Source: Motacilla alba alba (Eukaryota > Chordata > Aves > Passeriformes > Motacillidae). From it: a stretch of DNA of 64,000 bases. The notes beneath the pieces were generated by a model. The model searched no databases and was not told the DNA's origin. It was given only the letters and a program-made list of their open reading frames with translations. The stretch is taken from positions 11,138,589-11,202,588 of the forward strand of contig NC_052032.1 in the NCBI RefSeq assembly GCF_015832195.1. Reading direction: 5' to 3'. Shown piece after piece: positions 28,701 through 42,700 of the stretch. The translations under genes and the position numbers were made by a program. The number at the start of each line of letters is the position of its first letter. Positions within the stretch are counted from its first letter, which is position 1.

Positions 28701-31700
28701 CGGGGCTATGGGGAAACTGGGGAGACCGCGGGGAACGCGGGTCCGCTTTGTGAGAGCAAGGGCAGCGAGGGTGGGTAACTGCACGGGACTCGGCCCCAAA
28801 ATGTCGGGGGGCGGGGGGCACTTCCTGCCTCGGATCTCGTCACAGCGTGCTCGGGGATGCAGAGATGGATGTTCATCCCCGGCACTCGGGCGGGCGCCAG
28901 CGGAGCCAGCAGACTAGCTCTGTGTAGCGCTGACGGGCTCCTTTCTTAGTACTTCCTAGGTCATTGTTGTCAGGCAACCGCTAGAAAGTAGAAATAATGG
29001 ACAATAACATTGTCCAAATTTAAGCAAGCTCTGAAAACATTCTAATGCAGATTGAGAATTCATTCTTTGGCTGAACCTCCGTGCATTTTGAACGATTCTT
29101 CATACTTGTCCTGGTAATCTAAAGCCTGTTTCTCATTCGAATGATGGGAATTCCTGCAATTTTCCTAGAACCTCTAAAAATTTCCTATTATGAAACTGTC
29201 TGTGTGTAGAATGTTTTTGGTTATTAGCAATTGGCTCTGGGTTTAAAAAAGATTTGTTGAATGAATGAATGAATGAATGAATTTAAATTCCTTTATAACT
29301 TGCTGGGAATCCTGCAAAGAAATTAGCAAATTAAAAGTGAAACTTTGCAACATAAAAATGTTTTTTTTATTGCGGTTTAGGAAACCAAATGGTTGATTCA
29401 GTCACTGTGTATCATTGACATCATAAGAAAGCTGCATTATATTGTAATAATGGGCTTGTTTGAAATTTGTCAGTCAGTTTTGAAGATACTTGGGTTTTCT
29501 AGAATTGGAGGAAACCAGTATGAGGGCGCTTGAGTTAACCAGAGGACAAATAAAGAGGTTTAAGTATACTGTATTAAAACCAGTTCTGTCCAAGTTAAAA
29601 CATGACAAGTAGTTATTATTATAATGACAAATTATTTCCATCATAAAAGTGAATGTCAGGAGAAAACCCCATGTCTGACTATATTACACTATCAATTCAA
29701 TATGCCTTAGGCTTCTAAAGTTTTTTTGTACCTTCCCTGTATGGCCTGTGATTCCTTCAATTTACTGTTGTTATGTTAATTATTTTCTGTTTTAACTCAG
29801 GAGCTTATTCCAGTCAGTTCTAAAGAGAGAGGACCACTGAGTGGAGTGGCCATTTCAGTGCTAGTTAGGAGCATAGTCTGGGATTAAAGCAGTCCAAAGG
29901 TTTTCCAATGTATCAGTTTTATACTGAAAAAGCTGGCTTAATAGAATCAGAAAGTGATAATTCTGTTAATTTTTTACCGATTTAGCAATATTCCCATTAA
30001 ACTTTCTTTCAACATGTGTATGAGTTACACTCCTTCCTTCCCAAGGTGCTTTTTCAGCCTAGGATAGGCAGAGCTGCTGGAGGGAGGGAAGTGACGGCAG
30101 GAAGAGTGAAGGGAGTGGGTTGCCATGAGTGTTTGTCAGGATATTAGAGTGGTTGTTTCCTGTCGTGGTTTCCTGATCAGTTTCTCCAGTTCCTAACTGC
30201 TTGTAGAGCTAGATAGATGATTATCTAGCTAGATTACTACTTAGGTGGAGTATTTAGTTTTCATTTTAAAATTAACAGTTTTAGATTCTTTGCTTTTGTA
30301 GGAAAATAGAGGTTTCTAACTTGAAATTATGCCCTACAGCACCAAGGTTCTTGAAAAAAAACTATTTCCTGAGGATGAGGTTGTTGATTTAGGCCCATAT
30401 TTATAAAGCATCCACAACCACTTTTAAGCTCTTTAACATATAGTTTAGGTCCATTGATTTTAGGGCACTTAAATAAATTCACTTAAATGCCTAAAATTTT
30501 TACTCAGTGAAGGAGCCTAGAGATTTCTCTTGTGGTGTATTTTTTAGCCATTAAGTGTTCTCTTACAGGTAATTATGTTATAAATAAAATATTTGAAAAA
30601 TCAAAATTAGTCAAACTCTGTTTCTTTGACTGTCCTCTTTGCTGAACAAGAAACATGTTTTGATTAAGTACTGAGTGCTTTTTTGTCTCTAAAAAGCTGT
30701 CTAAATAACCTGTAAGCTTTTGTGCATGGGTTGTTCCAAATAGCATAAAACAAAGCCTATGTCTTCAACCTGTTGCAGTTTTGTCTACCAGGAAAAAGAG
30801 AAGTTGTGCCGACTTGATAGATGACAGGGAGCTTTTACTTGGATGTGCCAGGTGTTTGTAGCATAACTGAATTGTTAGGATAACAGTAGGCATTTGCTCC
30901 TTGGGAAGGACTGAAGAGAGAAAACGGGATTTGCCTTTGTGTGGGCATTCTGCTTGGACCAAATGGGCATACCTTTTCCTTGGATTTGTGATGCTGTGAA
31001 GTGCAGTTCACTGGTTCTTTTAAGAGGCTTTGGGCTGAATGATGTGATTTGCAGAAGATTTCATTGTTGATTTGTCCTTCATCCTGAGAATCTTTGCGAT
31101 CATCTTGTATTAAAGTCTATGATTAGAGAACAAAACACCCTACTAGCAGAAAGGTAGTAACATCCAGTTATTTCTGGCTGTGAAGTCTGACAGTTGTCTT
31201 CAGCAGGATAATGCAGTTGGCAAGGAGTGATTTGAAAGACTTGGCTTTGAGAATGAGTGAAAATACTATAAAACATCTGGTCATAGAAATTAACCTTAAG
31301 TCACTGATCAGAAATTCGAGTAAGCAGAAAGAGATAAGAATGAGCTAGTCTTAAAAAGATAAACTTTGAAAAATCAAATAGATTGTTTTTCCAGACAAGA
31401 TGCAGTTCAATTGCCAGATTCATTTGCCACAAGATCTTTCAAACCCAAAATTAAAAAAAGGAAAAGTGGTTTTGTAGGAATAGTAGGAGAAAGAAAAAAT
31501 GGATGGATCCAGAGAAAAAACATTGTAAAGAAAAATTACCACCCAGACTTAAACCCAAAAGTGTTTATGTAAGATGTGTCTCAGGAAGTCCCTAACCACT
31601 ACTTGCTGCTGACAGGAAGCAACATCTGGAAAACAGCTATTATACCTTTGCCTTTTTCCTATAGTCTTTTCTGAAGTATTTTCTGCTTTCTGACATTGGA

Positions 31701-34700
31701 TAGCATATGTTTAAAAATGTTAATATGCATCATTGTTGCAGCATTTAATCTTCTGTAATATATTTTTCCTGATTCATGGGAAAAGTATTAGGAAATAGCT
31801 GAGTTTTGGGAGAAAATGAAAAAAATAAAATTGACAGTATTCTGGAGGAAACCTGATTTGTTTAGGGGGAAAGCTTTGGTAGAAAGGTCCAGAGAGCTTC
31901 AGAATTTTTTTAGCCTGTTTCAGTGGATAACAAAATGATCTGCACCGGTCAGAGATGATTCACGGTACACCAAAATAAGGTGCCCTCTCTAGCTCTACAT
32001 TTTCATAAGGTAAATTTTGCTTATATCACATTGTAAAAGAGATTGCTTGAAGTACTTGCTTTATTCAGAGTTAAAATTAGGGTCCATTGTCTGCTTGTAC
32101 GTACAAAGCCTTCCCGCTGCAGCAAATTAGTCCATATAACTGCTGTACTCCAAACTCCCCTTCAATAATAGATATGCAGGTATAGGGCAGCACATTTTTC
32201 AAAATTGTCATAGAACAGTAGAGTTGTGGCTTGAAGAGATCCCTGCAGATTATCTGATCTACCTTCTGTAGAAAGCAGGGCCATAAATTAGGTTACCCAG
32301 TGTCCAGTCAAGCCATGTCTTGAGTATTTCCAGCAAGGGAAATTGCCATCCTCCTCTCGGAAACCTATTTCAATATTTAAGTGTATTCGCAGAGAAGAAA
32401 TTTGCGTATCTGCAGATAGAATGCTCCCCCATCACTTCTTGACCTGTTGCTGTCACTCTGGAGAGAGTATTTCCATCTTCCCTGTGACTGCTCTGTGTGT
32501 ACTGGAAGAGCAGTTAGGTTCCCTTCCTGCCTCTTCACTTCTCTAAGCTGAACAAACCCAATTCCTTTAGCCTTTTTTCACATGGCAAGCTTTCCAATCC
32601 TGTAATCACCTTGACGGCCGTCCATGGGACCATGTCATAAATGTGTAAAGTCTCTCTTGAGACATGATGAATACATTTCTGTATGCTACAAATCACATGG
32701 TGTTGCCTTAGCAAAGGTTTGTCTTCAGATTTTTTTAGAGTATTCTGAATCCTACCAAGGTTAACCAGTATATACATTTGGTTTTGTAGAAAATTTTTCC
32801 AGCCCTTAATCCCTGGAAAATATCCAGTCTTCTTGAAACCAGCAATACCACAAAACAGTTGGCTTTTTTGCCTATGAGCTAATCTCCTAACAATGGTGTC
32901 TTTGGTTTTACAAACTGCTGACTGTAGTAGTTTGGACTTTCTACCACATAGTTAATTGATAAGTTACTGTCCCTCTGTCCTCTGCTTTGTTTAGTGTGAT
33001 ACAACCACCTTACTGTATGTAGGAAAATGCTTTCATAAATATAGTTGACTACAAATTGGAAATATATCCTTGTCTCTTCTAGTCCTCCTGTCAAACCAGT
33101 GTCATTATTCAAGTTGTGAGGAGCAAAAATGGAAAATAATTACTTTCCATAGATTCTCTTCTGTTACGTGTGCCAGTTACTGCGTGTCTTGCAGACTCTG
33201 CTTCCTGTGCTGAAGGAATGCTCTGTGCCCAGACATCTGTGTTACTCAGCAGCATATGTGCATTCAGGGGCTGTGAATATCTTTAGAAGTGTACATGATT
33301 GTAAGTAGGGAACTTAATTGTTCATTAAAACATTTAAGGTTTTTTTAACCTCCTTTTACACCATGTGTTTGTGGCTTTCACAGTAATAGTACAATTTACC
33401 AAATAACTGTGATAGTTTATTATAGTACTTGATCAAAATATTACCTAAGAATAATATATTGAAGTCCCCAGGCTTGTGTGAAATACTTCTCTATCGGCTA
33501 ATTATTTTTTGTTGCGAAGTAGGGAATGTTTCACTGACAAAAATATCATACATCAGCTGTTTCGTAGCTTACTTGCATTTGCAGAATTGCACAAACCCTT
33601 AACAGATCACTATGCATGAAACTATATATCAGGCATGTAGTAGTGGGGTGGTTTAACGACCTAATTTTTTGTTTGTTAGCCCTACTATTTTTCAGTATAG
33701 TTTTATAGTCATTATTTAAAAAGTTTAAAAAAATAAAAAGTAAAAAAGACATAGTCGATAACGATACAAGTTTTCAGTCTTTATCTGCACAGATGTTTTT
33801 TATGATCAGTTTTGAAACTGTGTATATTTGTGAAACAATCTTAGGTGCTGCAAGTTTTGGATTACACCTTGTGCCTGCAAATTGTCATAAACCCCCCAAA
33901 TTTTGAATTGTTAAGAATAAATGATGCTGCTCAGGTAAAAGAAATCTGTGGCAAAACAGAAAACTTGAACCCAGGCTTTCTAACTTGCAGGAAAATGCCT
34001 TAAAAAACAGATTCCTCTTTGTTTCTGTTACGGCTTTTTAAAGAAATACCTGCCCAGCTTTTCTCATTAGTATAAATTTGTACATTTTATTTACTTGACT
34101 GAAAGTTTTTTGTCTTTCATAGCATGTTATATCAGCCTTTCTTAATGAGGAACAATTTGCGTGCTGTAGTTGTTCGTGAACATTTTAAAGCTTACATGCT
34201 CCAGTTCAGGTTCTTCAGAACTGAGTGACGCTGAATAACCACTGATTTTTTGAGGGCTTGGGAGTATTTTTCTTGAGACCGCTTTGTTAGTACCCTTCAA
34301 CTCCAAAGTATGCTTATTTATTATCTGCCTCAGTGCTACTTTCTCAGAAGCCTTGAGTATTGAATAAAGAAAATAATAGGAGAAGCTTAACTGTAAATTA
34401 AGACACGAGTATACAGACTTAGGTTTGCGTCTTGCTGAGTACTGCAGTTCTCCATAAATATTTTTTTTCAGTAGAATTTAGCCTTAGAAATTGTTGTCTA
34501 GTGGATGGAGGACTCAAAATGTGCTCCGTGGGTGGCATGGACTGCTACGTTTGAAGTTCACTTTTTTGCCATATTAATGTTTTCCTGTCTTTAAACTGTT
34601 CCTAATATTACTTCTTTGTTTGAACTCTCCAGTACAAGTTAAAAACCTTAGTGTTACAGGTGTGGTTTTCTTTCACCAACTTAAAAATAATTTGTCCCTT

Positions 34701-36699
34701 TTACACAGAGTGATTTTCATTAATAAAAGTAGTCCTGGATTATTTGGCTGTGCTTTTCCTTAGCATGTGTTGTTACTTCCATGGGACCATAAACTAATGA
34801 ACACTGTTGTCTGCATACAATATCCAGCTGCAAAATTAGTTCTGGTGACAATGGAGAAAAGTGAGTATCACTGGAAAATGATACTTGCCTGTGGAAGAAG
34901 CTGCCCATGAGCTCACCCTCTGGAAAATATCCCGGTGGCCTCACATCCTAGCTTTTTTCAGTGCACAGTAGCACAAATGTGAGCCAAAGTTTGAAAAGCT
35001 AGTGCTGTGTGTTTGCTTTGGCATGGGGCAGCTCTGAGGCTTTCCTTTGAGAAACGGGTCTTGAAGTCTTTTGCTGAAGGGAATAATTTTGTCATTCCTC
35101 TGTGCAAAATGAACTGCTTCTTATCTATGCCTACTGTCACATCAAATATATAGAAGAGTTTAAAGTATCACTGCCAAGATTGAAAAAAAAAATCATAAAA
35201 CTTAATTATCCTTCTTGCTTTGAAGGAAGAGAGGGAGAGGAACAATATGGGAAAGGGGTAGCTTGATTTGTAATTACAAAAAATGTGTTCTTTCATATTC
35301 TAGCATATTACATTGTTTAATTTTTTTGACATTTTTCAGTTTGGGTTTTTTTCTTCCTGCACCCCACTACCTACCAAAAGCCCATTTCCTTACACTTTTA
35401 TTTGGAATTTGCAGGGCCTAGGCTAACACCTTTCATCCTTTTTGGTGCTTGTATACCTTGTTGGTCCTCATCTGTATGTTGTCCTGGAAAATAGATTCTT
35501 TGTCCTGAAAAAATGCTTACAACCACTGCTGCAGAGTGGAAATGTGTTTATACATTTAATATCAATGAGAAAAGCTGCAGACTTGCTCAAAATAGCTGGA
35601 AAGTGGCCTTGACCCAGGCTGCCGTAAGGTGTGTTGCAGTGGAGAGGCTGTGAGCAAATAGAAACTTTACAGTCATAACTCTAACTATGTTTTAATGTGC
35701 CACTTGGCAAGAGAGGACAGTGAAGAGCTGCTGTATGGAGCCTCAGTCTAGGTATGACCTCTGGGCCATTGCAAAACCTTTGGGACTCAGGATTTGCTCA
35801 ACACTAAACTGCTACAAAGCCGCTCCAATATTAGGGAAATTGGAGTTCTTCCCTCATTCTGAGGTGTAAGGTGACTGGTCTGTGCTGGCCTTGCATAGGT
35901 GTTAGGATCTCTCGAGTGTATGGGATGATGGCTGAAGCACTTCCCAGTGTGGTTGAAACCCTTGTTCAAGTAAAGTTCAGAAAAGGTGAAAATAATAATT
36001 GGGTTTGTTTTTCCCCCTCTAAAAGCTAAGACTAAGACGTGGAAACAAAGCAGGGCAAACGTGCTGTTTATATTTCTCTAGTTAATATGTGAAATTTAGT
36101 ATGCGGTATAATAAACTGCTATGATTAATAGCTTATCTTCACAAGAGTGTAAAAGGACAAAGAAAGAGCAGGTATTGCTGCCCTTGACAAACTTGTACAA
36201 AATTGTCTTCTAATCACACAAAGTCATACTTTTTTCCTTTTTTACCTCTCTGCTTTTGTATATATTCCTTTAAACTCATCCTTTGGCTTGGGAAATTACT
36301 GTAGCTGAGAGAAGTGAATCACATTGGCATACTTAATTAGTAGGTCCAGAACTGCCAACTACTAATATAAATTACAAAAACAGAGGGTTGTTTTGTTTTG
36401 TTTTAAGAAAAGACAGCAAATAAAACAATAATTCAAAAAATTCATAACTTTTGATGATACATCATTCTGTCTTTCTAGAGGTAGAACTATTTAGAGAGAG
36501 AAACGAAGATGAGAATGGTTTTTAGAAGATACTTTTTGGGAGAAAGCCATAAATACCACAGGTTACTGTTAAGATAAAACTGTTAAGGTAGTCAGAGTCA
36601 TATGAACCTCTGGTTTGTAAAAGGTACTTATTTATGTACCTTTATGAGGTTATGAGCTATATAAAAATATGTATAACTATGATTATATATAAAACATAT

Positions 36700-36737
<38 letters not shown>

Positions 36738-39700
36738 TATATTTCTTAAGGAGAGGATTTTTAATATGAGATGAAAATTTTTGAAGGACTGATCTATGTT
36801 ATTGCAGAAAGTTAAACTAGACTATAAAACTTGACCTGATTTCTAAGCATCTTTTTGCTTTGTTTTAACTCCAGCATGACTGGAAATTCCCATGTTTTGT
36901 ATGTTGTTCTATTGTTAATCCAGCTCTGTTCCACTCATTTGCAAGGTCTAAATGTCCATTTTGGTTTTGGTGGGATTATTAAATTACCTTTGGTCTCTGG
37001 AGCACTCTTCTGTTTATCATGTCAGTGGGTCTGATGGGCATATATGGTCCTTTCATAGTCCAAATTCACAGATTGCTGGGCACTTGAGAGACAGTTATGG
37101 CCTTATGATTTCCAGGCAAAGCATTAAACAGTTCATAACAAACTGAATTTGTTCTGGCTTGTTGTCGCCTCTTTGTCTGTCTCTTTAGTTTTCAATAACA
37201 GGTCATGTGATTTCTTCATTCATTCCTCCCTAAACAGTGTAAGGCTTTTTCAGAATGCATGAATGAATAAGGTAAAAACCTAAAGAAATTAGGTATTGGA
37301 ACCTGGCTAATGCTGGACCTAATACAATGTGATCCAATGAGCAATGTACTGGTCAAGATGGTAGAGATCTGAGGAAACAGATATGTGGCGAGCTCAGCTT
37401 GAGTGAGAAAAAGTCTTGCAAGGGATTTCCATAAAATATTCCTAAGTCTCAGAGCAGAAAAGTTAATGGAGATCTTCCACACTGGTGGCAGACAAAGGAG
37501 GTATTGCAGTGGTCTCTGGTCATGGGAGCCAGCAGCATTGTGTCCCCCGACTCAGCACCACTGCCTGGGGCAGCTCTCACTCTTTTTTTAGTGTCCTTTT
37601 TATGGTCCTCCAAATTGCTCATAGTAGGCAGTAGCCTAAGTGCAAAAAAGCTTTTCTGTCTTTTTAAGGGGTATACTAGAACTCAAGCAGTAATTATGGA
37701 AATTTTCAAAATGCAAATCCCAAGCTCTCCTTTGTTTAATGGGCTGAGAGCACAGGGTGGGTAAACAGCTTCTGGCTGCTATATGCATTAAAAATTATGC
37801 AACTGTTTCTGTTTGAAACACTAGACCAATTGGTTGATTGATTTGTTTGTTTCAGGAATTTATCTCTTGGATTTAATCTACATAGATTCTGCATATCCTG
37901 CTTCAGACAGCATCATGGAGAATGAGCAAAGATCCAATCAAATGAACAATATTCTCCGAATAATAGCTGATCTGCAAGTGTCCTGCAACTATGGTTGGTA
38001 AATTTTGTTATGCCTATCAAACCTTAACTAAAATTTCTTTAGTGCGAAATTGTGGAAGCAGATTTTGAGGGAACACAAGAGGCTAATGTTGGTAGAGTTG
38101 AACACTAGTAAGTAATGTAGCTTCCACTGTGTAGCTTCAGTCTTACCGGTAAATTGGGCAGATAAGCACTTATTCGAAATTGTAAGAGCTATAACAGAGG
38201 CTGTGAAGAGTTTACTGTTGCATGTGGGGTACAAATTACATACTTTCAAGTGCAGCTATTGCCTTTGGCTTATATACTGTTTCCACCAGAGGAAATCAGA
38301 GAGAATTATCTTAATATCTTCCCTTTACTTTGCAATATATACAATGTCTAGAGTGTGGAATGTGTTCATTTGGTTATCATTTTGTTGTTAGCATCCTGGT
38401 CACATATTTACAAAACGAAATACAAATATTTCAGTCTACACTGCAGTTGTTCAATATGCTAAGCTTTTGCACGTATGTTGCTCCTGGATGAAGTCAGGAG
38501 AACAAGGGGTTGTTTCTTTTTGTTAATAGAATTTTACTCTAAAAATAATTTCTGCAGTTCTAGCCTGCTAGTGAAGATGTATATCAATAAATGTGCCGGT
38601 TTTGGTGTCTTAGTGACTACTCAGTGTACTCTTGGTGACTTAGCATGACTTTTCGTTGCTTAAACTTGTAACAAGCTGAAAAGCCTTAAGTGCAGCTAAA
38701 CAATAAAATTCAGAAAATTTAAAAGCTGCTGTTTTGGAGAACTTAAAGAAAAAGGATTGTTGGATTGTGAAAAAACAAGGTGAGATGTTAACTGTGTATG
38801 CTTAAGTATCCAGCCCTTTTTTGTCAACTTCGGTGTTTCAAAGTATTTAAAGGTAGGAACTGGGCATAATTACGTATGATTCTGGACAGTTGGATTATTC
38901 AGGTGTCATTTTCTTATTGTGAGTTTCATGTTGTCTCTGAATACTTTGGATGACAAAAAAACCTCCTTATTTCATTGACCCTTTCCTTTTGACAGTTTTG
39001 GTATCTTGCTGCAGTGCTTTGCATTAACTTTGAGTCCTTTGTTAAAACTAAGATGAAAATTAAAATACGGCCTTGAAACAATATTGTGGGATAATGGATG
39101 CCTTTAAAACAGTTACCTTTACAAGAGCGCAAAACTTAAGTTATGTACTATGAGGCATGTTCCTGTCCATGCACCATGTGTCAAGAGGTTTTTCTGTCAT
39201 TCTGAACGTAGTGTCTTTCATTCTTGATATTCAGCATTGCAATTATTAATTTGTTATTTAATAACTTTTAAGTCTCCTCAGTTCTTAGACATATGAGAAC
39301 CTCTAATACCTATGGCTACAGGCTTTGATTTTCCCCAGAACAATGAATAAAAAATTCAAGCAGTTTTGCAGCAGATAATTTTTTTCCACCAGTGAGATAG
39401 CATCTAATAAAATCCACCAGCTTTCCTGATGATGAAATGCATCTGTATTTTCTTGAGAGCATCACTTTTGCTCAATCAAGTCTTTAACACCTTTTTAGAG
39501 TCAAAGTAGTATATCTGCCCAATTTACTTTTTAGGGAGGTTCAAATTCTGTTTCCATGAAGGTATCATAAGAACCAGAAAAAAAAGAAAAACAAACTGAA
39601 AAAATGTTAATTTTGGATGACATAAATGTCAATGGTTTTTGTTTGTTTGTTTGAACACCCTATAGATCATCTCACAACACTTCCCCATGTGCAAAAGTAT

Positions 39701-42700
39701 TTGAAGTCTGTCCGTTACATTGAAGAACTTCAGAAGTTTGTAGAAGATGACAATTACAAGTAAGTACTGATCTTTTCTTCAGGCATTGGGAAATGTTACA
39801 GAAAGATTACTTAGTCATTAGTTTTATTAAGAGCTGAGCAAAAAGCCCTTGGCTGAAGATGTTTTAGGGTGTTTCTGCTAAGTAAAATCCAGAATGACTG
39901 TCTTTCTATATGAGTATAAGCAAATTTACAAAGTTAAATATACTAGTGAAAAGTAACAGTTTAGAGTAGATGAAAATCTAGTCTTTATTCTATTACATGA
40001 TGATTGTGTTCTGGGAGTTTTGCTCAGTAACATGAAAGTCATCTCCAAGATGTCCAGCATTGACTCTACCAATTTCAAGTTATTGTTTTTTAATAACTTA
40101 ATACTTATGATTTGGGGGTTTAAGCATGTTAAAACAATGTTTGCAAAAGACCTGGAGATGAGTTAACCCACACAGAGGTTTGAAGCAGATGCCAGAGAGC
40201 ACATTGGTCAATATCTGAATGTGCTCTAGTTAAAAGTGATAATCTCTGGCCAGTAATTCTGAGACAACTACAAAATGAAGTCACAGGCTAAGGAACCAAG
40301 GTTTTAAATAGCTCAACCAAGCTAGATGCTATGCTACACAATTAGGTATTGACAAATAGAGTAACTGTTTAGGTGAGCAGAATTTGAAGTATTCAAAGCA
40401 AACATATGTTCAGTCATACAATGCTAGTATAAAATATTTTAGCATATGTTTTAGAGAGCAGGGTGGTAATGAACTTCCTTAAAACCAGTCTCATTACCAG
40501 TTTTGTTAAATACTTCAGTTAAGAATTTTGTCTCAGAATTTATGTCTGTTTAGACCGTATGCTAATAAAACAGTGATGAAAGGGTTCATTGAAAGAGAAT
40601 GTGGTTTGGATATCACAAGGAAAGAATCTGATGACTAAAATGATAGTGCCACAAACCCCAGAATGTTATATAATTATTCTAACACTAGTTTATGGTGTTG
40701 ATCAGTAGATAGCTGTCACAAGTGAGATACAGCTATGAAAGGACTAATTCATCCCTACTGCCTATCAAATATAGTGTTTCTGTGAAAAAATAGAGTTTAT
40801 ACTGCTTCAGTAGGAGCTGGTGACAGCTTACATGGAGCATTGTATGCAGTTCTGGCCATCCATGCTTGCATGCTTGAGGGTTTAAGTAAATGATGGTACA
40901 AAGGAATGTGTAAATTCCTCCTTTACTCAGTCTTGTGAGATTGTATATATTTCACTCACAGACACATTGTGCAAGAGATGCACACTGACCATGAGCAGTG
41001 CACACAGCCTTTGAAAAGGTCAAGTGGTCCAAGACTTTTGTTAAGGGTAGTCTGAGATTTAAATCTCAATGTTAAAATTTAACAAATGGTCTTTATTTAA
41101 CTCATTTCACACACGCTTCTTTGCTTCATTAAAGTTGTGAAGACAGAGAAAAATTAAACTAAGCAGTCATTGGTAAAGGTGAAGAACTGTAGTTAGTAGA
41201 GCTTTACAACCCCTGGATTGGACTAAAGAAACTGTTCATATTGTTCAATTTGATTTTTAGATGGAGTTTCCTGATGATGCAGCAGTGTTAACACCATGTA
41301 TACAACAGCTTTCATGAACTGTACTATTTCAGAAAAAATGAATTAAACAAATGTTTTCCATAAACATATGACACCATAACATTATACTTGTAAAAACTAG
41401 AAGTAATTCCATTTTAAATTTGAATATTAATGTAACTTTAGTAGCAACCTTGCTAATAATGCTTGACGGTATTTGATATATCTTAAAGATAATTTAATCA
41501 TTTATTTTTTAAATTTAGTTATTTGTGAGATTAATTCAATCAAGTTTAGTGGTTTTCTTTCCAGGCTTCACTGTGGCAAGGAAAACCTGGAGTAAAGTCA
41601 CAAAAGGTATTAAAAAGAGGGAAAGACATTATTCTTACCACAGGAAAGTTGCTACAGCTTGTATACATTGGAGAACTTTGCTCTTTTTCTACCATGTTTG
41701 TTTCATCAGAATAAAACTAATTAATTAATATAACTAATTAAATATAATTAATAAAATTAATGTAATTAATTCATCAAAACTCATCACATCTACCCTTAAA
41801 GAAAACTCTCCTTCCTCTTCCATTTTCACAATAGGTAGGGAGTTTTTGGATTTTGTTTTGAGTATTTGATTTCACATTTTCCTCTCAGTTTCCCTTTAGT
41901 TTCATAGCATTTTCTGGTCCCATGCCAGAAGAAACTGTAAGCTCTAAAAATGCAGAGAGTACTAAGTTTTTAGAGTGGGTAAGAATCTCCTCTGTCTTTT
42001 TCTTTGCAGTCACTGGTCTTTTTGAGCCAGGGACAGCATTAGTGCTCTCTGCAGAGAAGTGTGTGTCACCTTTGGCATGAAGAGCAGAACTATCTCAGTA
42101 CCAGGCTGTCAGGGAGAGACGCTTAGATAGTTGTCCTAAAACGTATTGGCAGAATCCCAACACACATTTTGCCAAATGAGAACCTCAATTACCCTGGAAA
42201 GGAAAATATGGCAGCCACTTTATATAAGCAAAGCTTTTCTTTACAATTTTTTGTGCCAGTCCAATTGCTTCCTTTAGGTTTGTGCTTGTCAGCAAGTAGG
42301 AATGCTCCAGAAAACCCCTGACAATGATGTCATGTCCTAAAAATAACAGATCTTTCTTGGTCAGCCCATATACTGTTTTCTGCAGAAGCTGCTCAGTTTT
42401 AGCAGTATGTAGCATTGTGGCGCAATGCTACATCCTCTCCTAACCAGACATACCTTGCAGTCATTCCTATAAATTTTTTTGCTGACCTTCTGGCATTGTT
42501 AGGTCAGGCCTTGTATTCTCACAGTTGTTTTTTGAGTGAAACCAGTTTGAAGACCGTTATTTGTATTAAAATATTATCTTGTCAGGACAGGACAGGACAG
42601 TCAGTCTGCTACCTATGCCTGTAATTTGGTTCTTCAGAGCATATTAGGCAATAGAGTAATAAGATGACTTACAGGAAAATCAGTTCAAATTTAGGTTCAG

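Larger units (their letters stand above)
12607..37855 (+). other. RALGPS1 25-kb host intron containing ANGPTL2
   Basis: This intron contains the whole antisense ANGPTL2 gene and its presumed CpG-island promoter, CR1 fragments, a long hairpin and a minisatellite, all listed separately. Unassigned stretches (about 14.2-16.7, 23.0-28.0 and 29.0-37.8 kb) are AT-rich with shadow ORFs and simple repeats; no further gene is seen. Confidence 0.9.

Noticed and set aside
27993..28917. Several open frames of 100-250 codons on both strands
   Set aside because: They overlap one another in a CpG island, are rich in Pro/Arg/Ala/Gly as GC-rich non-coding DNA gives, and have no recognisable domain. They are best explained by few stop codons in GC-rich sequence.
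40800..40870. Possible sense-strand CR1 fragment
   Set aside because: A GGAGCATTGTATGCAGTTCTGG block is reminiscent of CR1 but isolated; not supported by flanking sequence.
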